A stretch of 64,000 nucleotides of DNA from Ochotona curzoniae (Eukaryota; Chordata; Mammalia; Lagomorpha; Ochotonidae). The notes below the pieces were generated by a model. That model ran no database searches. It saw only the letters and a program-made list of their open reading frames with translations, and was not told where the DNA came from. This document shows, in pieces, positions 36,723 through 48,605 of the stretch (position 1 is the first letter of the stretch; each line of letters starts with the position of its first letter). The stretch lies in assembly GCF_017591425.1 (NCBI RefSeq), contig NW_024466599.1, positions 25,830,001-25,894,000 of the forward strand, written 5' to 3'. The translations under genes and the position numbers were made by a program.

Positions 36723-37214
36723 GAATATTATTGCTCATGTGATCTGGCAGCAAGGAACAATATAATATCTGCCCATCCCCCTCCTCTGTGGTCATGGGAG
36801 GGAAGGCAAGGTCTTTTCCATCACTCACCTCACCCATCACCCCTTCCTATCCCACCCCGAGACCTACCTGGGTCTGCAATCCCCTTACCCACATAACAAA
36901 CATTTAAAAATAAAACAGTTTTTTAAAAGAACATTATGGTAATAGCTCAGTTAATATACTTTTTTCTCTGTGAAGTCTTTTGAAAGGGCATTTTATATTT
37001 TTGCTTTTAAATTGCTCACGAGCAACATTTATCTTACAACTATCTATGATTTCCTGACACAGAAAGTCTTGCAAAGTGAGAAAATTTAGCTCATAAGTTA
37101 TTTCCAAATGTAATGAAAATTCTGCACATTTGAAAAAAAAATGTATACAATTAATGAAATGGGTATGATTTTGTTTTATAGATAATCACGTTTAAACATT
37201 TTTTGTTCATCTTA

Positions 37215-37495
37215 TTTGCAATGCTTTGAGACAGAGGGGTGGTGTACGGAAATACAGATCTATCTTCCCCAAACACCTGCAGCTGTTAAGGCTGGGACAG
37301 ACTAATGCCAGAAGCAATGGGCCTAGTCCAAGTCTCCCACATGGGTGGGAGGGACCCAAACAGTTGGAGTCCCACCTGGTACTTCCCAGGATGTGCATCA
37401 GCAGGAAGCTTGAGCAGAAGCAGAGCCAGGAGTTGAACAAGGCATTCCAGGGGTGTCCCTAGAAGCATCCTAATTGCTATACCAAATACCCACCC
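37215..37495 (-). mobile_element. old C-repeat SINE, minus strand
   Basis: 'tccaagtctcccacatgggt', 'aagcagagccaggagttgaa' and 'ctataccaaatacccacccc' are landmarks of older C-repeats in antisense. Confidence 0.7.
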
Positions 37496-37884
37496 CATAT
37501 TTACTATTGCCAATAGCAACTTTGCAATTGTTAGTTCTGTAACGTATTCATTAGGCTTTGGGAAATTCATAAATCTGGATCATTAGGGGAAGATGTCAAC
37601 TTTGGGAACTAAAGCTTAGGAAGTTTGGGGGCTTCTTCAGGAAAGAACATAAAATCACAAAAGTAGAACACTCAGAGGAGATTAAAACTGCCTCTGCACA
37701 CAGAATCCTATACAACAGCCCCGTGGAGGCCGCCCTGGGACAGGAAAACCAGGCAGGAAATACAGCAGTCATTTGGAAGAGAACAGTCTGGACTGGGACA
37801 TGGAATGGATAAAAGAGAAAGGAGATTTTTAAAATAGGTCTAATACCAAATGGTATTTGGTGAATCATGAATTCATGCTGCTAG

Positions 37885-38160
37885 GAGAGGTGGTTAGCCT
37901 AGCAGGTGGGATTCCCAGATCCCATATTGGAGTGTTTGGGTTCAAATCTCAGTTGCCACCCCAGCTCCTTCTTCCTATTCCAGTTTCCTATCCATGCAGA
38001 CCGTGGGAGGCAGCAGGGGCACTCAGCAGTTGGGTCCCTCCCACCCACACGGGAAGCTGGATAAGGTCCTGCCTTCCAACTTTGGTACAGTCCAGCTCTA
38101 GCCATCTCAGGCACGTGGGAAGTGATCCAGTGATGGGAGACTCTCTCTCAAAGACTTCAC
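37885..38160 (+). mobile_element. old C-repeat SINE
   Basis: 'tagcctagcaggtgggattc', 'gatcccatattggagtgttt' and 'cagctctagccatctcaggc'. The tail is degraded. Confidence 0.7.
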
Positions 38161-38957
38161 TTTGGAAATGTGAAATCCGACTTGGCCCCAGGAGAGCTAT
38201 GTCAGCTTACCAGGAGAGAGGACCAACTACTCCACAGGACAGCTGCTGCCCAGGAATGGCTGATGAACCCAAGGAGATGATAAGATCTTGGGAAGAGATG
38301 CACGATGCATGCTGATGAACACTAACATGTAGAAGCAGAGATTACAGAGAGAGAGTGAAGATGAACTAGGCAAGACTCTGTAGCCTCAGAAACCTGAGTT
38401 GGGCACAGAGGTTGTTGCTAGAGGCTGCACTGAGGCAAAGGCGTAGCTGGAGCCTGGAGGGTGGGCGCAGTTAAACCCTTGCAGGTAAAGGGAAAGATGA
38501 GCAAAGGCACAAAGCTCTCAACCTGAAAAATAGTGGGCAACTCATTTTGACTGGCATCTTGGATGCCCCCAACAAGACAGGGAGAAAAAGAGAGAACAGC
38601 ATTAACATGAGAGGTTGGAATTCAATGATAGATGCTTTGAAAGTCAAAATATGAAGTTTGAAAATGACAGCCTTCAATGATTTGTGAGAAGAGGAATTTT
38701 GTAGTCGGGAACCAAGTCTGAATGTGAGGAAGATTCCTCTATCAGATACGCAGAAAACTGGCACTGCAGAAAAGAAGGGGTCTGAATTGGCTGGGGGAAG
38801 GGGTGTTGCCATAGAAACACAGAGGGAACGAAAGTGAGTGAATGCATACAGAAAACTGCCAGGGCCTGATGGATGAGGACTGTCAGGCACTGGGACAGAG
38901 AGCAGGTGCTCTTTGAACCTGGCTGCCGGAGGCAAATTCACTTTCATTGGCCCTGAG

Positions 38958-39268
38958 GCACAGCAGGGTAAGCCACGCCTGTAATACAAACATTCCATAT
39001 ACAAGTACTGGTTTGAGTCCTAGCTGCTCTGCTTCTCGTCTAGCTCCCTGCTAATGGGACTAGGAAGCAGCTGTACTTGAGCTCCTGTCACCCACATGGA
39101 AGACCAGTGGAGTTCCTGGCTTCTGGCTTCAGCCTGGCCCAACAACCCTGGCTGCTGTCTGTGGCCATCTGGGGAGCGAACCCGCACATGGAAGATCTCA
39201 CTGTTTGTCTGACCCTCTTCTTGTCATCAGGCCTTGCAAACAAATAAATAAATCTTTTTTTTTTTTTA
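38958..39268 (+). mobile_element. C-repeat SINE
   Basis: 'ctagctccctgctaatggga', 'ggcttctggcttcagcctgg', 'gccatctggggagcgaaccc' and 'caaataaataaatctttttt'. Confidence 0.85.
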
Positions 39269-39924
39269 TGTAAACCCATAAGCTCTCAAATCAGAGGGAA
39301 AGACCAGGGCAAGCCACTCTGTCCCTTCACTGTGTGGCTCCTGAGACAGTAGCCTCAGTGGGAAAGAACTTTACACTGCACTGGTATGATCATGTCCAAA
39401 TTCGCAGATGTCCCCAAGCTGCTGGCTGCTTTGTTGTTGTTTGCTTGCGTTTGTTTAATTCTAACCACAGAACTTGGTTTTCATCAGGTAACATTTTGTC
39501 TGGTTGGGATTTTGCCCCAGTGCCTCCTCTTGGTTGAACTTACTTTCAAATAAGTCATCTTCTCTGAAAATGACTGACACTCAGTTTATAGTATCAACAT
39601 TTAGATTAGTACACATTCAGGGCATACCAGAGATCACCTTGAGATGGGTAAGAAAATTAGAAAGTAGGCAGAGTATCTCTCTCTCTCAGATTCTGATGAC
39701 TGACTCCCTGGTGGCTGTGGTATCTGACCAGTCCCCAGAGGTTCACTAACAATCCACCTGCTGTCAGCCATCCTGGAGTTCCCCCCTAAATCTGCCCAAA
39801 GCTACTGTGCTGCTTCCTAGATCCACTTCTGCCCTTACAGAAAGTCTGAGTTGAAAGGGCATCTTAAGGACTTAGTAACTTGCAGCCTAGACTAGTCACA
39901 CCATTCCTTTTTCAGAAATGATTT

Positions 39925-40195
39925 GGTGTAATAGCTAAGACACTGAGACACCTATATCCTGTTTTGGAGTCCCTGGTCAAGTCTTAGCTCTGCTTCTGAT
40001 TCCAGCTTCCTGCTAATGCACATCCTGTTTGGCAAGAGATGATGGCTTGAGTACTTCAGTCCCTGTCATTCATGCAGGAAACCCAGACTAGGTTCAGGCT
40101 TTGGCCTAATCTATTTAGGGAATAAACCAGCAGGTGGAACATCTCTCTCTCTCTCTCTCTCTCCAAATAAGCAAATAAACTATTACAAATCTGTT
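39925..40195 (+). mobile_element. old C-repeat SINE with internal (CT)n
   Basis: 'ccagcttcctgctaatgcac', 'gcaggaaacccagactaggt' and 'ccaaataagcaaataaacta'. The pyrimidine segment has grown into a CT repeat at about 40142-40163. Confidence 0.75.
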
Positions 40196-40794
40196 TTTAA
40201 GAGATGAAGACCTTCAAGACAGCATTGTATCTAGCTCAGCACTTTCTGAGTACATGAGACCTTTGTGGCTGCACAGGTCACACACTGAGCACAGGGCTTC
40301 AGGGAATCTCAGTGTGTAACTCCATTTCCTCCTGGCTCTGGGTGCACACACACCACCCAAAAGAGGGCCAAAATCTCCCTGCACCTTTCCACTTGATCAT
40401 AAAAGTAAATCTATACCCTCTGCTCAGTGGTTACCAAGGCTCTTGTCATGGCTAGCCCAAGGAGATGCATCTCTAGAGGATTCTCATTCTGTTTGCCAAC
40501 AGCATTCACTCCAGTTCATCTTTTTCAGCCTTTAGCACCACAGACTATGACATTCTGGGTGAGATTTGAGTGGTCCGTCTCAGTAATGGGAAGCACAAGC
40601 TGAGACAGGAAGCCTTTCCCATAACACCACTCCCAGCAATTCCAATGCTAAGGTCACCCAGGAAGTGGCTGACCCCTGAAATTTTCTTCCATAGAGAAGA
40701 GGTCAACCTTGGGACACTACAGCATTCAATAGGCAAGATCCTTATTTTTACAAAATGCTACTTGACCACAGTCCTGCTCCCTGGCAATACGGAT

Positions 40795-40945
40795 GTTATG
40801 AGGAGGACCTTTTTATCCAGATGAGGAAACTGAAAGCAAGAGGGGTTAAGGAGGAGCTAGGTGTCACCATCACAGAGCCAAGATCTGACGCCGTGTGAAG
40901 TAGAACTCACACCTCTGAGTCCAGAAATAGCCTGCTTTGATCCTG
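40795..40945 (+). repeat. MIR-like ancient SINE relic
   Basis: 'tatccagatgaggaaactga' followed by 'ggggttaaggaggagctagg' and 'acacctctgagtccagaaat' fits a MIR core. It lies 180 bp before the 41121 exon. Confidence 0.55.
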
Positions 40946-41120
40946 TGCACCAAGGAGAAGCCCAGCCTTCCTGTCCTACCACTATACCAGTGGGACAAGT
41001 CAGAACGTCACTCCCGCTTCTATTCTATTCATTTATACCAAAAAATCAACCATGATTCCTGCTCTCTTGCCAAGGAGATCACTTTCCAGCTCATTTTTCC
41101 TGCCTGTTCTGACTTTTCAG

Positions 41121-41224
41121 AGACAACCCTGCGACCCAGTTTAGCCTCAAGACTCACATGAATTCCCGGGATCTAAAGGCAGCTATAGAGAAAATGGCCC
41201 AGAGAGGAGGCCTTTCCAATGTTG
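41121..41224 (+). CDS. VIT: VIT coding exon: middle of first vWA domain
   Basis: This exon continues vWA1 after a 14.6-kb intron. It reads Asp-Asn-Pro-Ala-Thr-Gln-Phe-Ser-Leu-Lys-Thr-His and ends in Gly-Gly-Leu-Ser-Asn-Val. At the place where many vWA domains have Thr-x-Thr-Gly (the second MIDAS loop) this domain has Gly-Gly-Leu-Ser-Asn-Val-Gly. As I recall it, human vitrin is the same, so this is a feature of the protein and not a local mutation. The acceptor is 'gacttttcag' ending at 41120 and the donor is 'gtaagt' at 41225. It enters in phase 2 and leaves in phase 1, matching its neighbours. Confidence 0.93.
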
Positions 41225-42426
41225 GTAAGTGGTCCGCACTCAGATGACTCTGTCTTGCTACCATGCTCTTGCTCTGTGTTTTCTATACAGAAAGAGGCTG
41301 ACTCTAGGGCCACAGTCATCCCAGTTTATCCAGGAGAAGCTAGGGCTTTCGGTGCTAAAACTAGGACAGTTCTATCAAACTGGGACAGCAGGTCTTTCTG
41401 GTTAACTGAAATGCAGTCTGAAGTCTGCTTTTGGAGAAGGCACAACAGGAGGCTTTAAATAAACAGAGCATATTGTTGTCACGAGAGTTTGGTCCCAAGA
41501 CCTAGAAGGAGCTCCACAAGGCCTCACGGCCAGTAGGCGATGAGGCCAGGACTACAGAACAGAGTCTTTCAGTTCCTACTGGGTGTCGCTCTTCCCTGGC
41601 CAGCCAACTCTGTTGCCCTGGCCTGACATCAGGGAATATGTACCACTGACCACGCATGGCAACCCTCCACACCCAATGACTCCTGTGGCACTGGGCTCCC
41701 CCAGGCAGCTTGACTTGGCGTCAAGGCTGCTGAAGCTGCACATTAACTCCTCTCTCCGTGTTTTTGGAAACAACATTAGGGACTTGTTGGGGGCCCAGCA
41801 CTAAGGCAGAAAAGTAGCCATGCAGTGCCTTGAACATTTTTCTTACCTACTTGATAGTCCCTAAAAGCTATTTCCAAAGTAAGAGAGAATGAGAAGTTAA
41901 AGGCTTAAAATGAAGCTGGAGAGGGAAATAAACAGTGATTTTTTTAAAAAAAAAGATTTATTTTATTGTTATTGGAAAGGCGGATATACAGAGAGGAGAG
42001 ACAGAGAGGAAGATCTTCTGTCCGATGATCCACTCCCCAAGTGAGCACAATTGCCAATGCTATGCTGATCCCAAGCCAGGAGCCTCTTCTGGGTCTCCCA
42101 TGAGGGTGCAGGGTCCCAAAGCTCTGGGCCATCCTCGACTGCTTTCCCGGGCCACAGGCAGGGAGCTGGATGGGAAGCAGGGCTGCTGGGATTAGAACCG
42201 GCACCCACATGGGATCCCGGGCATGCAAGGCGAGGACCTTAATCACGCTGGGCCCAACAGTGATTATTGCTACAGAATTATACATCTACAAACAAAGTGT
42301 TTTTTGAAAAAAGAAACAAACTGGGGAAGCAATGCGTGTATTTCTGCACTTCCTTGCACTTCTGTGGCCTGTTCCTATATTTGTAATTGGTGCAATCACC
42401 CCGAGCGTGAGCTTTCTCTCTTCCAG
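41225..42426. other. VIT intron
   Basis: It holds one fairly young minus-strand SINE with a 10-bp target duplication (41941-42255). The rest is unassigned. Confidence 0.6.
41941..42255 (-). mobile_element. young C-repeat SINE with 10-bp target duplication
   Basis: 'aaagatttattttattgtta', 'tctgtccgatgatccactcc' and 'gaccttaatcacgctgggcc'. It is flanked by AACAGTGATT (41931-41940 and 42256-42265). A short part of the head is missing. Confidence 0.93.
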
Positions 42427-42653
42427 GCCGAGCCATCTCCTTTGTGACCAAGAACTTCTTTTCCAAAGTCAATGGAAACAGAGGCAGTGCCCCCAATGTG
42501 GCAGTGGTGCTGGTGGATGGCTGGCCCACAGACAAAGTGGAGGAGGTTTCCAGACTTGCAAGAGAATCAGGAATCAATATCTTCTTCATCACCATTGAAG
42601 GTGCTGTTGAAAATGAGAAGCAGTATGTGGTGGAGCCCAACTTTGCCAACAAG
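42427..42653 (+). CDS. VIT: VIT coding exon: second half of first vWA domain
   Basis: This exon codes 75 complete residues of vWA1. It holds helix 3 (Arg-Ala-Ile-Ser-Phe-Val-Thr-Lys-Asn-Phe-Phe), the hydrophobic strand 4 with the third MIDAS motif Asp-Gly-Trp-Pro-Thr-Asp (42516-42533), a helix (Val-Glu-Glu-Val-Ser-Arg-Leu-Ala-Arg) and strand 5 (Ile-Asn-Ile-Phe-Phe-Ile-Thr-Ile). The segment Glu-Lys-Gln-Tyr-Val-Val-Glu-Pro-Asn-Phe-Ala-Asn-Lys closes it and is as in human vitrin. The acceptor is 'tctcttccag' ending at 42426. The donor is 'gtgtgt' at 42654, weaker than the gtaag donors elsewhere in the gene. It leaves in phase 0. Confidence 0.95.
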
Positions 42654-44631
42654 GTGTGTTACTATCCCGAGACCTTGAGAAGCACAACAGCATCAAGGCC
42701 ATTCTCTCCTTGCTTGTGAGGCGTGTGAAGCCAGGGGGGCCTTCAGTGAGGGTATAGTAAGTCCAGACTCTGGAATCACTCTCTCCAAACAAACCCTACA
42801 ACTATCCCCATGATGAATGGCCTAGGGACATGGCAGAGGAGCAGTCCCCAAGGTCCTATGGGGAGAGGTCTCTCCTCCTCCTCCCCAGCCTCAGAGAGGC
42901 AGCCCACTGAGCCCACACGCAGACACGCACACACATGTATATGTACAGTGTCTTGCACACCCTCACATGAACACATCCTATAAACCAATCAGTCTGATAC
43001 ACATGAGGAAAGTGGGTTCCAACCAGCTCAGTGAGATTATTTTTCAGATGCTACAGCTGGGTTCAGTGGAGACTCCTGGCGGGGAGATCGGGGCCAGCTT
43101 TTGTATGTTTTACACAAAGGTAACCCACACAAACCTGCCTCCAATAGAAAGCCAGCCAGCCTGCAGCACGTTTTCTTCTGATGCACATCCGGCCTTACTG
43201 TTCTCTGTGTTCAGAACTAGAAGAGTTCCATTCCTCCACCACCTGACTGCTGAGCACTTCCTGGAATCCTCTTTTTGATTTTCGGGGTTCCTCCCGTACT
43301 CTTTGTTTTTCTCCCCATCTTGTTCCCAAGATAGAGACTTCCTTGGGACTTGATCCCTGGCCATCCCTCTTCTCTCAGGAGGCTTTCTCTCAGAAATCTC
43401 ACAATTCCTCCCAGAGCCAGTTTCAGTCTTCATCTCTTGAGCTCTGCAGCCGCCTCTCCCTTGCAAACTGACGTCCTGTCAGCACTTTAACTCCTGCATA
43501 CCACAAGCCAAGTTCATCTTTCCCACAAACAGTTCCCTTCTCTCAGACCCCTCCCAGAGTGGTTCATACTCAGGTTCTGTGTACCAGCCGACTGGTCTCC
43601 TGTCCATGTCTAACACTGTGGTTGCCTTCTCCGTCACTGCCTTGCGGGCCTTACTCTCCATCTATCGGATTCAGCACTCAGTTCACACACCACCCACTCC
43701 ATGGAAAATTCTGAGAGCCCCGTTTAGATTTCTAAAACTCTACAAAAAAAATTTTTCCTAGGAAAGTCTTAAGCCAGCTCTTGTTTTAGAATCAGGTTTT
43801 AATTATACAAATCCATCTGTAGTCATCAGATCTAACTCTGTGACCCCCAAGAGGCAGGGGCCAGGAAGAAACGCCCCAGCTGGTGAATACTAGCCCAGTC
43901 ACTTCCTGGGTAGAACCAGCCAACTTTCTCCATGTCCATTTGCTACTGCCTTGAGTTTTTTCTGGAACAAACCTGGGGACATGTAAATAAACATTCAGTC
44001 CCCTAGTGGCAAGGTTAGCCGGAGGACACAGTGTGGGTTTTGAAGAGAGACAAACATGTGTTCCAATGTCCGTCCCTTCACAGCTGGCCCTCGGTTTGTG
44101 CCTTCATGCCAGAGGGTTGCAATTCCATTTTCTAGATAAGGGAAACTCTCTGAGAGCACTGAGTGTGACCCAAGACATGTGACCATTCAGCTTCCATGAG
44201 ACCCCTACCCCTGGGTACAGTAGTACTCTGAAAATATTTCTTACTCATTTGTTTTTCCATTCAGGACAAAAGCTTGCTTTGATTTCCCTCATGCACTGGT
44301 GCCCACTAGTGCCAACCTCATGGCTGGCTATGGTACCAATGACCTGAGGCATCTGGGGAGACATCAATATAAAGGTGAAATCAGTGATTTTCTGTAACTG
44401 TGCTAGGGGGAGCTTGCCTGCCACTAAGACAGGACCACAGCTGAGAGGGTGAGAACAAATGAGAGGGGTTCGCTTCTCCACGAGGGCCTGGCTGGGTGAG
44501 CTGAAATGAGGACAATGCAGTAGCAGGACTAGCATGAAAAACAGGAGTTTGGCTGCTTCCTCAACTGCTACAGTGACAGACAGGAGGATCTGACCATGAC
44601 CTAACAAGTACCTCTCCTCTTCGCCTTCTAG
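42654..44631. other. VIT intron
   Basis: A 2-kb intron without recognised SINEs. A pyrimidine-rich stretch around 43400-43700 may be an old L2-type relic, but this is not certain. Confidence 0.6.
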
Positions 44632-45145
44632 GCTGTGTGCAGAACAAACGGCTTCTACACATTCAGTGTGCAGAGCTGGTTCGGCCTCCGCAAGACTGTG
44701 CAGCCCCTGCTGAAGCGGGTCTGTGACACTGACCGCCTGGCCTGCAGCAAGACGTGCTTCAACTCAGCCGACATTGGCTTCGTCATCGACGGCTCCAGCA
44801 GCGTAGGGACGGGCAACTTCCGCACGGTTCTTCAGTTTGTAGCCAACCTCAGCAAGGAGTTTGAGATTTCTGAGACAGACACGCGCATTGGGGCCGTGCA
44901 GTACACCTACGAGCAGCGGCTGGAGTTTGGGTTTGACAAATATAGCAGCAAGTCTGATGTCCTCAATGCCATCAAGAGGGTGGGCTATTGGAGCGGTGGC
45001 ACCAGCACAGGGGCTGCCATCAACTATGCTCTGGAGCAGCTCTTCAAGAAATCCAAGCCCAACAAGAGGAAGCTGATGATCCTCATCACTGACGGACGGT
45101 CGTACGATGATGTCCGGATACCAGCCATGGCTGCCCATTACAAGG
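44632..45145 (+). CDS. VIT: VIT coding exon: end of vWA1 and most of vWA2
   Basis: The longest coding exon here, 171 codons. It finishes vWA1 (Ala-Val-Cys-Arg-Thr-Asn-Gly-Phe-Tyr, then a helix to Arg-Val-Cys-Asp-Thr-Asp) and crosses a short Cys-rich hinge (Leu-Ala-Cys-Ser-Lys-Thr-Cys). It then codes most of vWA2. All three MIDAS elements of vWA2 are present: Asp-Gly-Ser-Ser-Ser (44788-44802), Gly-Gly-Thr-Ser-Thr-Gly (44995-45012) and Thr-Asp-Gly-Arg-Ser (Asp at 45091). An N-glycosylation sequon Asn-Leu-Ser is at 44845-44853; human has Asn-Leu-Thr there as I recall. The acceptor is 'cgccttctag' ending at 44631 and the donor is 'gtaagt' at 45146. It leaves in phase 1. Confidence 0.97.
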
Positions 45146-45339
45146 GTAAGTCGGCCCTGCCCAGCAGCCTGGGGGCTGGAACCCTTCTCTGGGGTTTGGG
45201 GAGGAGGCAGCAGTGAGACGAGGATGGGACTGTCTCTGCTATGCACTGGTTTAGTCTGTACCTTCTCAAAAGGTTCAAAACCATAGGGGAAATATTTGAG
45301 ATAAACATGTAGGCCCCTCGGAGTAGCAAGGCAAGAGCA

Positions 45340-45585
45340 AGGAGGGGGCAGCCAGGTAATTGGAATTTCTTCAAGAACCCAAGATCTGGTTTGCATCTCA
45401 GCTCTATTTCTGACTCCAATTTCCTGCTAATGTGCACCGTAGCAGGTCCAACCCCCTAATGTGGGAAATCCAGAGGCAGCTAACTTGCTCTTAGCTACCA
45501 CTTGGGAATTCCCAGTGTGAAGAATGAACAAGTGCTGGGACTCCCTCTCTTCTGCCTTGCAAATCAATAAATACAAAATTTTTAA
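45340..45585 (+). mobile_element. degenerate C-repeat SINE
   Basis: 'caatttcctgctaatgtgca', 'cagaggcagctaacttgctc' and 'gcaaatcaataaatacaaaa'. The head is not recognisable. Confidence 0.65.
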
Positions 45586-47221
45586 GCACCTGAAGTTCCA
45601 CAGATGGCTGGGACCATGCACCCTTCTTTTCTTTATGTCTCGTACATGAGACTTTCCCCATGAGGATGAGACACGAAAATGACATTTGAGTCTTTACCTT
45701 TCTCTGTTTAAAACACCAAACTCCCTCCTTATGGAAGATGCTGAACTGTGTTAGCATAGAGACAACCACATTGTGAGTCCTTTTAAAGAGAAAAAACATT
45801 CTCAAAAAAAAAAAAAAAAAGGTTCTACTTTTGTAAGTAATTCCTAGCCAGATATTGAGGGAATTGGGGAAATTTCAAAGAAACTTTGATTCAAGATATT
45901 TTTAAAGATATTTCCACATAAAAATTTCTAGGAGGGTAACAGAAAAGTTTAAAAATATGAACACAGAATAAAATACTTTGGTAAACTTTTAGAAAATCAG
46001 TCACAGCTGTGTTTTTATTGCAGAACCTACATATAATCACTGCTATTGAAAACAGTGCCATAAATCAACATGAAAACACAAACAACCTAGAAAGAGTCTC
46101 AGAATAACAGTGAGAGTAATAAGGAAAGTAAACTGAGTGACCAGTGAGACCGACGGACATGCCCTAGCTTACAACACGCACTGCCATGCTTAGTTGTGTT
46201 TCCTTCTGTGCCTACATTTAACTTGGGTCCTTTTGCAGATTTTCTGTATTCTTCAAAGCTGCTTAAAACCATCCTAAAGCAAACCTTGATGAATCAGCTT
46301 AACTGGCTTCTGGAAACCAAAGTGACCAGACACCAGGCTTAGGCAAAGTCTCCCCAGGCAGTGACCTTCCCTTGGCAGCATCGAAGGGGCATCATCGCCA
46401 TGGTGGGATGATGGAAGACTGTGTGTCTGAAGTTACAAAGCCCCTTGGCATCATGTCAGCAGCATGAAGATGCTGGCTGAAAGGCCCAGGGAGGGTGGAC
46501 AGAGCCAGATGGACTCTCCTGCTGTCTCCACACACCTGGCCCTGCTCAGGTCCAGCCCCACCCTCATGTGCTTTTCTAGATATCTGTCCCCTGGGTGTCT
46601 TGTGCTGTGTATACTTGGCCTACACAGCAGAACAAGTGAAGGCTGATGGTAGTACCCTGGGAACACCCTACTCAGGCATCCTGTCCTGGTGCAAGCTGCA
46701 TGGATGCAAATTCCTATTTGGCCTAACTTGGATTCATCTGAAAACATCCCAAGCACTGTATGGGCATATCCAAGTCCAGGCTAGGTGACTGGTCACAGTT
46801 GCCAGTAGCAGGTTGTCTGCACCAAGTGTGATTTGAAGGTTAAAAAGCCAGGTTTCTAGCATTGTCCTGTAGTCTTCGCTGGGAGCATTCTGTCCATATG
46901 TGAGCAGAAAAGAGAGCCTCATAGGCCTCAGTCCAGCCCTGCAGCAAGCTGCCCGAGCTGCCACTAAGCAGCATTTTAAAGCCCATGGTTACCTCCTCAA
47001 CTCCCTCCCAGTCAAGACAATATTCGCAGAAAAGAATCTGTAGAGGTGAGAAAAACAACTGGCAGTGTATGCTGAGCTTAACGGATAACAACTGAAAAGG
47101 TAGCTTAGGCCAGAGCTATATGAGGCATGATTGGCTCACCAGTCATCAGTAAAACCCCAGGACATCCAGAGGGCACTTGAAAGAGAAGAGGGCAGAGGAA
47201 CAGGCTATGCGGCAAAGTAAG

Positions 47222-47590
47222 TTGAGCTTGTGTCTGTGGTGCAGGCATTCCATATGGGCACTGGTTCATGCCCCAGCTGTTCCACTTCCCATCCAGTTCC
47301 CTGTTTATGGCCTGGGAAAGCAGTGAAGAATGGCTCAAGTTCTTGGACCCTTGAACTCATGTGGGAGATCCAGAAGAGGCTCCTGGCTTGCTGGCTTCGG
47401 AATGGTTCTAGCTGATGGTACTAGCTGAATCAGCCATTTGGGTGGAAGAGGCTCCTGGCTTGCTGGCTTCGGAATGGTTCTAGCTGATGGTACTAGCTGA
47501 ATCAGCCATCAGTGGATGGAAGATCTCTGTCTCTCCTTCTCTCTGTGTTACTTTGCTTTTCAAATAAAAATAACATAAAAAAAAAACCAG
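47222..47590 (+). mobile_element. C-repeat SINE with internal tandem duplication
   Basis: A C-repeat copy with 'ggcctgggaaagcagtgaag' and a tail 'caaataaaaataacataaaa'. A 65-bp segment is present twice, at 47373-47437 and 47445-47509 (72-bp period), which makes it longer than the other copies. Confidence 0.9.
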
Positions 47591-48489
47591 GAAGGCCCCC
47601 TAGAAAACTACAGCTAGATACTATGTCATGGACATTTGGCTCACTCATTGGAGCCAGCTTTGAGGTTGCGTGGGAATAGAATTTTGTAAAGTCAAACTCT
47701 CATCAACCAGCTACCCCCTCCCCAGTCAAGAGCCATTGCAACAGGCAGTCTTCCTGTCCACTCACCAAGTATGGGTGCCTCATCTCTGAGTTCTGGGCTC
47801 TCCTCTCTGGGCCAGCTCACTGCCTGTGGCAACCCGGCACTTGCAATCTCACTACATTCTTTCCATCTGTATCTAACCATGCTCAAGTCACTCCTTCGCT
47901 GGAAATTTGGAAAATCTGTTTGACCACGTGGTCTGCCTGTTCTCCCTTTCAAAGACACATGTAGCACTGGCTACTTACACCACCCCACACCTTCATTTCT
48001 TTTCCACATGCAATTCATTTGGTGTGTTTTGCATCTCTTGACCTGAAGTTGTTTTCACCAAGTTGCCAATATCTCAGCTTGGTTTATTCTAAGAGGAGAA
48101 CATCTTCATTTTCATCTTAAATGATTCCCTGATAACATTCAGCACCCTTGCTTGGTCTTCCCCTCCTGATCCTGCAACTCTCCACTGGGCTTCTCTCTGA
48201 GACTTTGCTCAGGAGTCCCTGCACTGGGGAGGAACTTGGAGTCTATTTGCTTGCAAAGTCACCCTCAAGCCTAACATTATTCAAGTCCCCTACTTCATTG
48301 AAGGGAGTTTGACCCTGCCTTTGATGTAGTTAAGACTCAGATTGTAGTTAGCTTTGAACACAAGCAGAACACGCATGCACCGTGTGGTTTGACCTACATG
48401 GCACCAAAAGTTTCACTCATACAAAAATAGCTCCACCTCCGCTACTCCCACACATGAAACACTTTCCATGTATTTACTCCATTTTGACT

Positions 48490-48605
48490 GGAAGGGTTCC
48501 TCCCACCCCCCACGAGACTATAAACTTTGGAGACAGCAACTACATTAAATTTTGCTACTGTTGGCACAGATGTTGGAAAGTATTTATTTATTGAATGAAT
48601 ACGTG
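48490..48605 (+). repeat. L2-like 3' tail
   Basis: 'cgagactataaactttggag' followed by 'gctactgttggcacagatg' and 'tatttattgaatgaatacgt' fits the end of an L2 element, 180 bp before the terminal VIT exon. Confidence 0.5.

Larger units (their letters stand above)
26492..41120. other. VIT intron, 14.6 kb, splitting the first vWA domain
   Basis: The longest intron in the window. It carries twelve C-repeat SINE copies, a Tigger-like relic (35755-36100), an A-run near 34054-34071 and MIR-like relics. The stretches 29020-31700 and 32310-34650 contain nothing I can name apart from a C-run at 29649 and a MIR-like fragment at 29625-29720. No exon is needed here, since the flanking exons join in phase and match human vitrin without a gap. 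Confidence 0.7.

Noticed and set aside
38471..39004. Minus-strand frame of 177 codons
   Set aside because: Its start overlaps the C-repeat SINE at 38958 and the composition is random; no domain or splice structure.
44764..45396. Minus-strand frame of 210 codons
   Set aside because: It is the shadow of the long VIT exon on the other strand, helped by that exon's GC-rich codon use.
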